Shown here piece after piece: positions 61,273 to 64,000 of a DNA stretch of 64,000 bases. Source of the DNA: Pectobacterium carotovorum. GTDB taxonomy: Bacteria; Pseudomonadota; Gammaproteobacteria; Enterobacterales; Enterobacteriaceae. The translations under genes and the position numbers were made by a program. Position 1 is the first letter of the stretch, and each line of letters starts with the position of its first letter. Where the stretch lies: positions 744,001 to 808,000 of the forward strand of contig CP066552.1 of assembly GCA_016415585.1 (NCBI GenBank), written 5' to 3'. Below the pieces are notes generated by a model. That model saw only the letters and a program-made list of their open reading frames with translations, was not told where the DNA came from and did no database searches.

Positions 61273-64000
61273 ATGGAAATGTTAAATATTGGTTTTGTTG
61301 GTGATTTATTTCTTGGTGAATCGTTTTTTGAAGATGTAATGGAATATGGTCATCAGGTTTGCTTTTTTTCTGAATCATCATGTGTTAATACTCAGTTTGA
61401 TTTTATCGTAACAACGGAAAATTACCCTCATAAAATCGAGTTGTTGAAGGGGTTCTCAAAAAATATCATTCTTATTGCATCAAATAAAGACATTGTTAGC
61501 GATAGTGATTTTTTAGAGAAGGCTGAGTTTTTATTTTTTTATTCTATTAGTCAGGAGGACTCTGGTTGTATTTGTAAGTGTGTTTTCAATGAAAAAACAG
61601 ATAAATCACAATATAGAATTAAGTGGGTGAGAGATCAGCTTACCGATATCACTGTTGAATTTTCACGGGGAGGCGTGCCTGATGATTTTGAAATATCTAA
61701 CTTACTTGATGAAAAATTCTTTGCAGAAACGCCAGAGCGTCTTGGCAAGTTGATTCCTCTTCTACTACGCCGTTTCGGTGATCAAACGGATGGGGGGAGT
61801 GCTAGTGATTTTGCGTACCATATTTGGTTACCAGATACTGATTTCTCGACGGTCAATACATCGACAGGTAATCCACCTCTATATCACTTTTTTTTTAATG
61901 AAACGGGAGCGTTAAGAAAAAGTAGATATGTGCAAACCCGTACTATGATCAGCATACACCCACAAGGTAATGGTGCCTTGATTAAAGTTATGGGAGATGA
62001 TTTTCGTTTTCAATATTTTACCCGCTATCTGAGTGCATTGCTGGTGGCTGACGTGGATCCCGTTTATGCGCCAATTGTTGTTGAACCAGAAGAGCTGGCT
62101 CAGTTGAGCCTGTTTAATTCTACGGAAGATAAAGCACTGCTCAAAAATGATGTCATTACTTTGTTTCGCAACATAGCCAATGAGTATCCAACGTCTATTG
62201 CTTTGCATACGGATGTACGCAGTTATAGCTACGGTGAATTGGATTCTCTCTCAGACAAAATGGCCTGTTGGTTACAGGAACAGAGTGGACAGGCAAACGC
62301 GGTAATAGCCGTATCTATGCAAAAATCCGCACAATTGCTGATTGTGCTACTGGGTATTTTGAAAAGTAATAAAACCTATGTGTTACTTGACCCACAGGCT
62401 CCCGCGGTACGTAACCAACATATTCTGGATGATGTGCGGCCAGTGTTGATTCTTGCAGAAACTCCGTTACAGGCGGGAGAGTCTCTTTGCCTACATCCTG
62501 ATAATATCAATTTTGCGCAAATACAGGTGGATAATCGAATACTTCAGACTCCCGCAGAAGGACTTGCTTATATCTGCTATACCTCAGGCACGACGGGTAA
62601 ACCTAAAGGAGTCATGGTCACGAGAGTTGGGCTTAGTAATCTCGCGCAAAATCACCGTGATTTTATAGGATTAAAGCTCGAAAGTAGGGTGCTTTGTATT
62701 GCATCGTTGGGGTTTGATGCGTTTGGTTGGGATATATTTGGTGCTTTTGTTAGCGGTTCTGTCGTGTATTTAGCACCTGATGTCTTACATTCTGATGTTA
62801 CTGCACTGCATCAATATTTGGTAAAGAATGAAATAGGGCACGTCACCCTCACACCCGCTATTCTTGAACTGCTGCCACATGAGGATTGGCATGGACTTCG
62901 TTCTATGATTGTAATGGGGGATGCGCCGCCAGCGGATGTGATCGCTTGGTGGTCTAGCCGAACCCGACTATGCAATGGCTACGGCCCAACGGAAGCGACG
63001 ATTGCAACATCTTTGTGTGAATATCGTGATGGTGTTGCATGGAATTGCATTGGTAAGCCGTTAAAAAACTATCGCTGTTACATTCTTGATGCCCAGCACA
63101 ATTTTTTACCTATAGGTTTTGAAGGGGAACTCTATATTGCTGGTGTGGGCCTTGCCCATGGTTACCTGAATGAACCAGCCCTATCCGATGAGAAATTTGT
63201 GATGCTGCCTTTGCCAGGTAATCCGTATCCTGAACGGATCTACAAAACTGGCGATATCGCTAAATGGGATGAGCAAGGCAATATTGTTTTTATTGGCCGT
63301 AAAGACAATCAAGTCAAAATCAGAGGGGTTCGTATTGAGATTGGCGAGATAGAGGCTGCTATTCGCCGCCATCCTCAGGTGGAAAGTGTTTGTGTTGTTG
63401 CTAGCAAGCAACGTGTCGGCAAGGTGTTGGTGGCATTTGTGCAGCCATCTTCATCCACGCTACAAGCAGATATCTTACGTTATTCGTTGATAACGCAGCT
63501 TCATTCTGCGGCGATCCCTAGTGCGTTTGTTTTTCTATCCGCCTTACCGCTGACCGTCAACGGTAAAGTTGATAGACGGCAACTTGAGAATAGGCCGTTG
63601 GAGGACGCTGATAGCAGCGTTGCCAAGGCGGAAACAGAGACCGAAGCACTTTTGGAACGGATCGTTGCTGATGCAATTGGCTGTGCTTATGTGGATGTAA
63701 CCCAGGATTTTATTAGCCTAGGCGCACATTCATTGACTATGAGTAGAATTGTAGCGTTGACCTCCCGAGATCTTCATTGTCGCCTGAATCTGGCGGATAT
63801 CTTTCATCATAATACTATTCGCAGCCTAGCTGAGTATATTGATGAACAGGCTACCGTAGCCCACACAATCGTTCTCCTTAGTGAGGAGCGGCGCGCATCA
63901 CTTAATCCACAGCAAAATCTCTTGTGGTATCTGAGTGCGTTGAACCCAGATGACTGTAGTTACAATTTGCCTGTTTGTGTAGAAATTTACGGTTTACTGG
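61273..64000 (+). CDS. non-ribosomal peptide synthetase, 3' end beyond window
   Basis: Open from ATG 61273 to the window edge (909 codons seen). Residues 1 to about 300 match no NRPS domain I recognise; a beta-alpha start (LNIGFVGDLFLGESFFEDVM) is faintly formyltransferase-like but lacks the HPSLLP active-site segment. An adenylation domain (about 310-770) follows: A3 YTSGTTGKPKG (about 435), A4 FDAFGWDIF (481), A5 NGYGPTE (568), A7 YKTGDIA (657), A8 GRKDNQVKIRGVRIEIGEIE, A10 NGKVDRR (763). A carrier domain has Ser820 in LGAHSLTM (usual LGGHS). A condensation domain begins near 865 (LNPQQNLLWYLSALNP). AGGGA precedes the start. It is third gene of the ferredoxin/diiron unit. The product is unknown. 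Confidence 0.93.
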   Translation, partial: MEMLNIGFVGDLFLGESFFEDVMEYGHQVCFFSESSCVNTQFDFIVTTENYPHKIELLKGFSKNIILIASNKDIVSDSDFLEKAEFLFFYSISQEDSGCICKCVFNEKTDKSQYRIKWVRDQLTDITVEFSRGGVPDDFEISNLLDEKFFAETPERLGKLIPLLLRRFGDQTDGGSASDFAYHIWLPDTDFSTVNTSTGNPPLYHFFFNETGALRKSRYVQTRTMISIHPQGNGALIKVMGDDFRFQYFTRYLSALLVADVDPVYAPIVVEPEELAQLSLFNSTEDKALLKNDVITLFRNIANEYPTSIALHTDVRSYSYGELDSLSDKMACWLQEQSGQANAVIAVSMQKSAQLLIVLLGILKSNKTYVLLDPQAPAVRNQHILDDVRPVLILAETPLQAGESLCLHPDNINFAQIQVDNRILQTPAEGLAYICYTSGTTGKPKGVMVTRVGLSNLAQNHRDFIGLKLESRVLCIASLGFDAFGWDIFGAFVSGSVVYLAPDVLHSDVTALHQYLVKNEIGHVTLTPAILELLPHEDWHGLRSMIVMGDAPPADVIAWWSSRTRLCNGYGPTEATIATSLCEYRDGVAWNCIGKPLKNYRCYILDAQHNFLPIGFEGELYIAGVGLAHGYLNEPALSDEKFVMLPLPGNPYPERIYKTGDIAKWDEQGNIVFIGRKDNQVKIRGVRIEIGEIEAAIRRHPQVESVCVVASKQRVGKVLVAFVQPSSSTLQADILRYSLITQLHSAAIPSAFVFLSALPLTVNGKVDRRQLENRPLEDADSSVAKAETETEALLERIVADAIGCAYVDVTQDFISLGAHSLTMSRIVALTSRDLHCRLNLADIFHHNTIRSLAEYIDEQATVAHTIVLLSEERRASLNPQQNLLWYLSALNPDDCSYNLPVCVEIYGLL

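Noticed and set aside
62453..62668. Short frame inside the NRPS adenylation region
   Set aside because: It lies in another frame of a clearly coding gene.

Overview
The window reads as chromosomal DNA of an enterobacterium outside the Escherichia/Salmonella group, most likely a soft-rot genus such as Pectobacterium (inference). Protein sequences and gene order are close to E. coli across two blocks that lie far apart on the E. coli map, an ERIC-type intergenic repeat is present, and several E. coli neighbours are missing (creBCD, yaaX/yaaJ, rihC, hokC/mokC). No tRNA, rRNA, CRISPR array, transposase or plasmid/phage gene was seen.

Layout. 0.3-12.4 kb: central carbon metabolism and amino-acid block tktA, epd-pgk-fbaA, mscS, argO, yggE, argP, rpiA, serA. 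12.4-16.4 kb: a junction filled by a zinc-type oxidoreductase, its divergent LysR neighbour and a chemoreceptor gene with a flagellar-type promoter. 16.5-25.9 kb: ettA, slt, trpR, yjjX, gpmB, rob, creA, arcA, yjtD. 26.0-31.0 kb: the threonine operon thrL-thrA-thrB-thrC with an intact attenuator. 31.4-37.7 kb: yaaA, talB, a membrane diguanylate cyclase, mog, an MHS-family transporter, satP. 38.2-43.8 kb: dnaK-dnaJ and nhaA-nhaR. 43.9-51.4 kb: rpsT, then ribF-ileS-lspA-fkpB-ispH and dapB. 51.4-56.3 kb: carAB behind a control region with candidate PurR and ArgR sites. 56.4-57.6 kb: a WYL-domain regulator and a glyoxalase-fold protein.

From about 57.7 kb the content is accessory. A divergent AraC-type regulator and Bcr/CflA-type exporter are followed, in visibly AT-rich DNA, by a three-gene transcription unit: a plant-type [2Fe-2S] ferredoxin, a diiron protein carrying all seven metal-ligand positions of the AurF/CmlI N-oxygenase family at matching spacing, and a large non-ribosomal peptide synthetase running off the right edge. 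The NRPS has an unassigned N-terminal region of about 300 residues, an adenylation domain with a phenylalanine-like specificity code, a carrier domain and the start of a condensation domain. A four-copy 7-bp tandem repeat abutting a perfect 14-bp palindrome precedes the unit. This is the strongest candidate for an uncharacterised system here: a small N-oxygenated peptide or amino-acid-derived metabolite with a dedicated redox partner and possibly its own exporter.

How the genes work together: the left part supplies glycolysis/gluconeogenesis, pentose-phosphate flux and serine synthesis; thr, dapB and carAB cover aspartate-family amino acids and the carbamoyl phosphate feeding arginine and pyrimidines; argP regulates argO; nhaR regulates nhaA; dnaKJ is behind a heat-shock promoter. 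Protein names rest on recognition of conserved sequences and motifs by eye; no database search was run.
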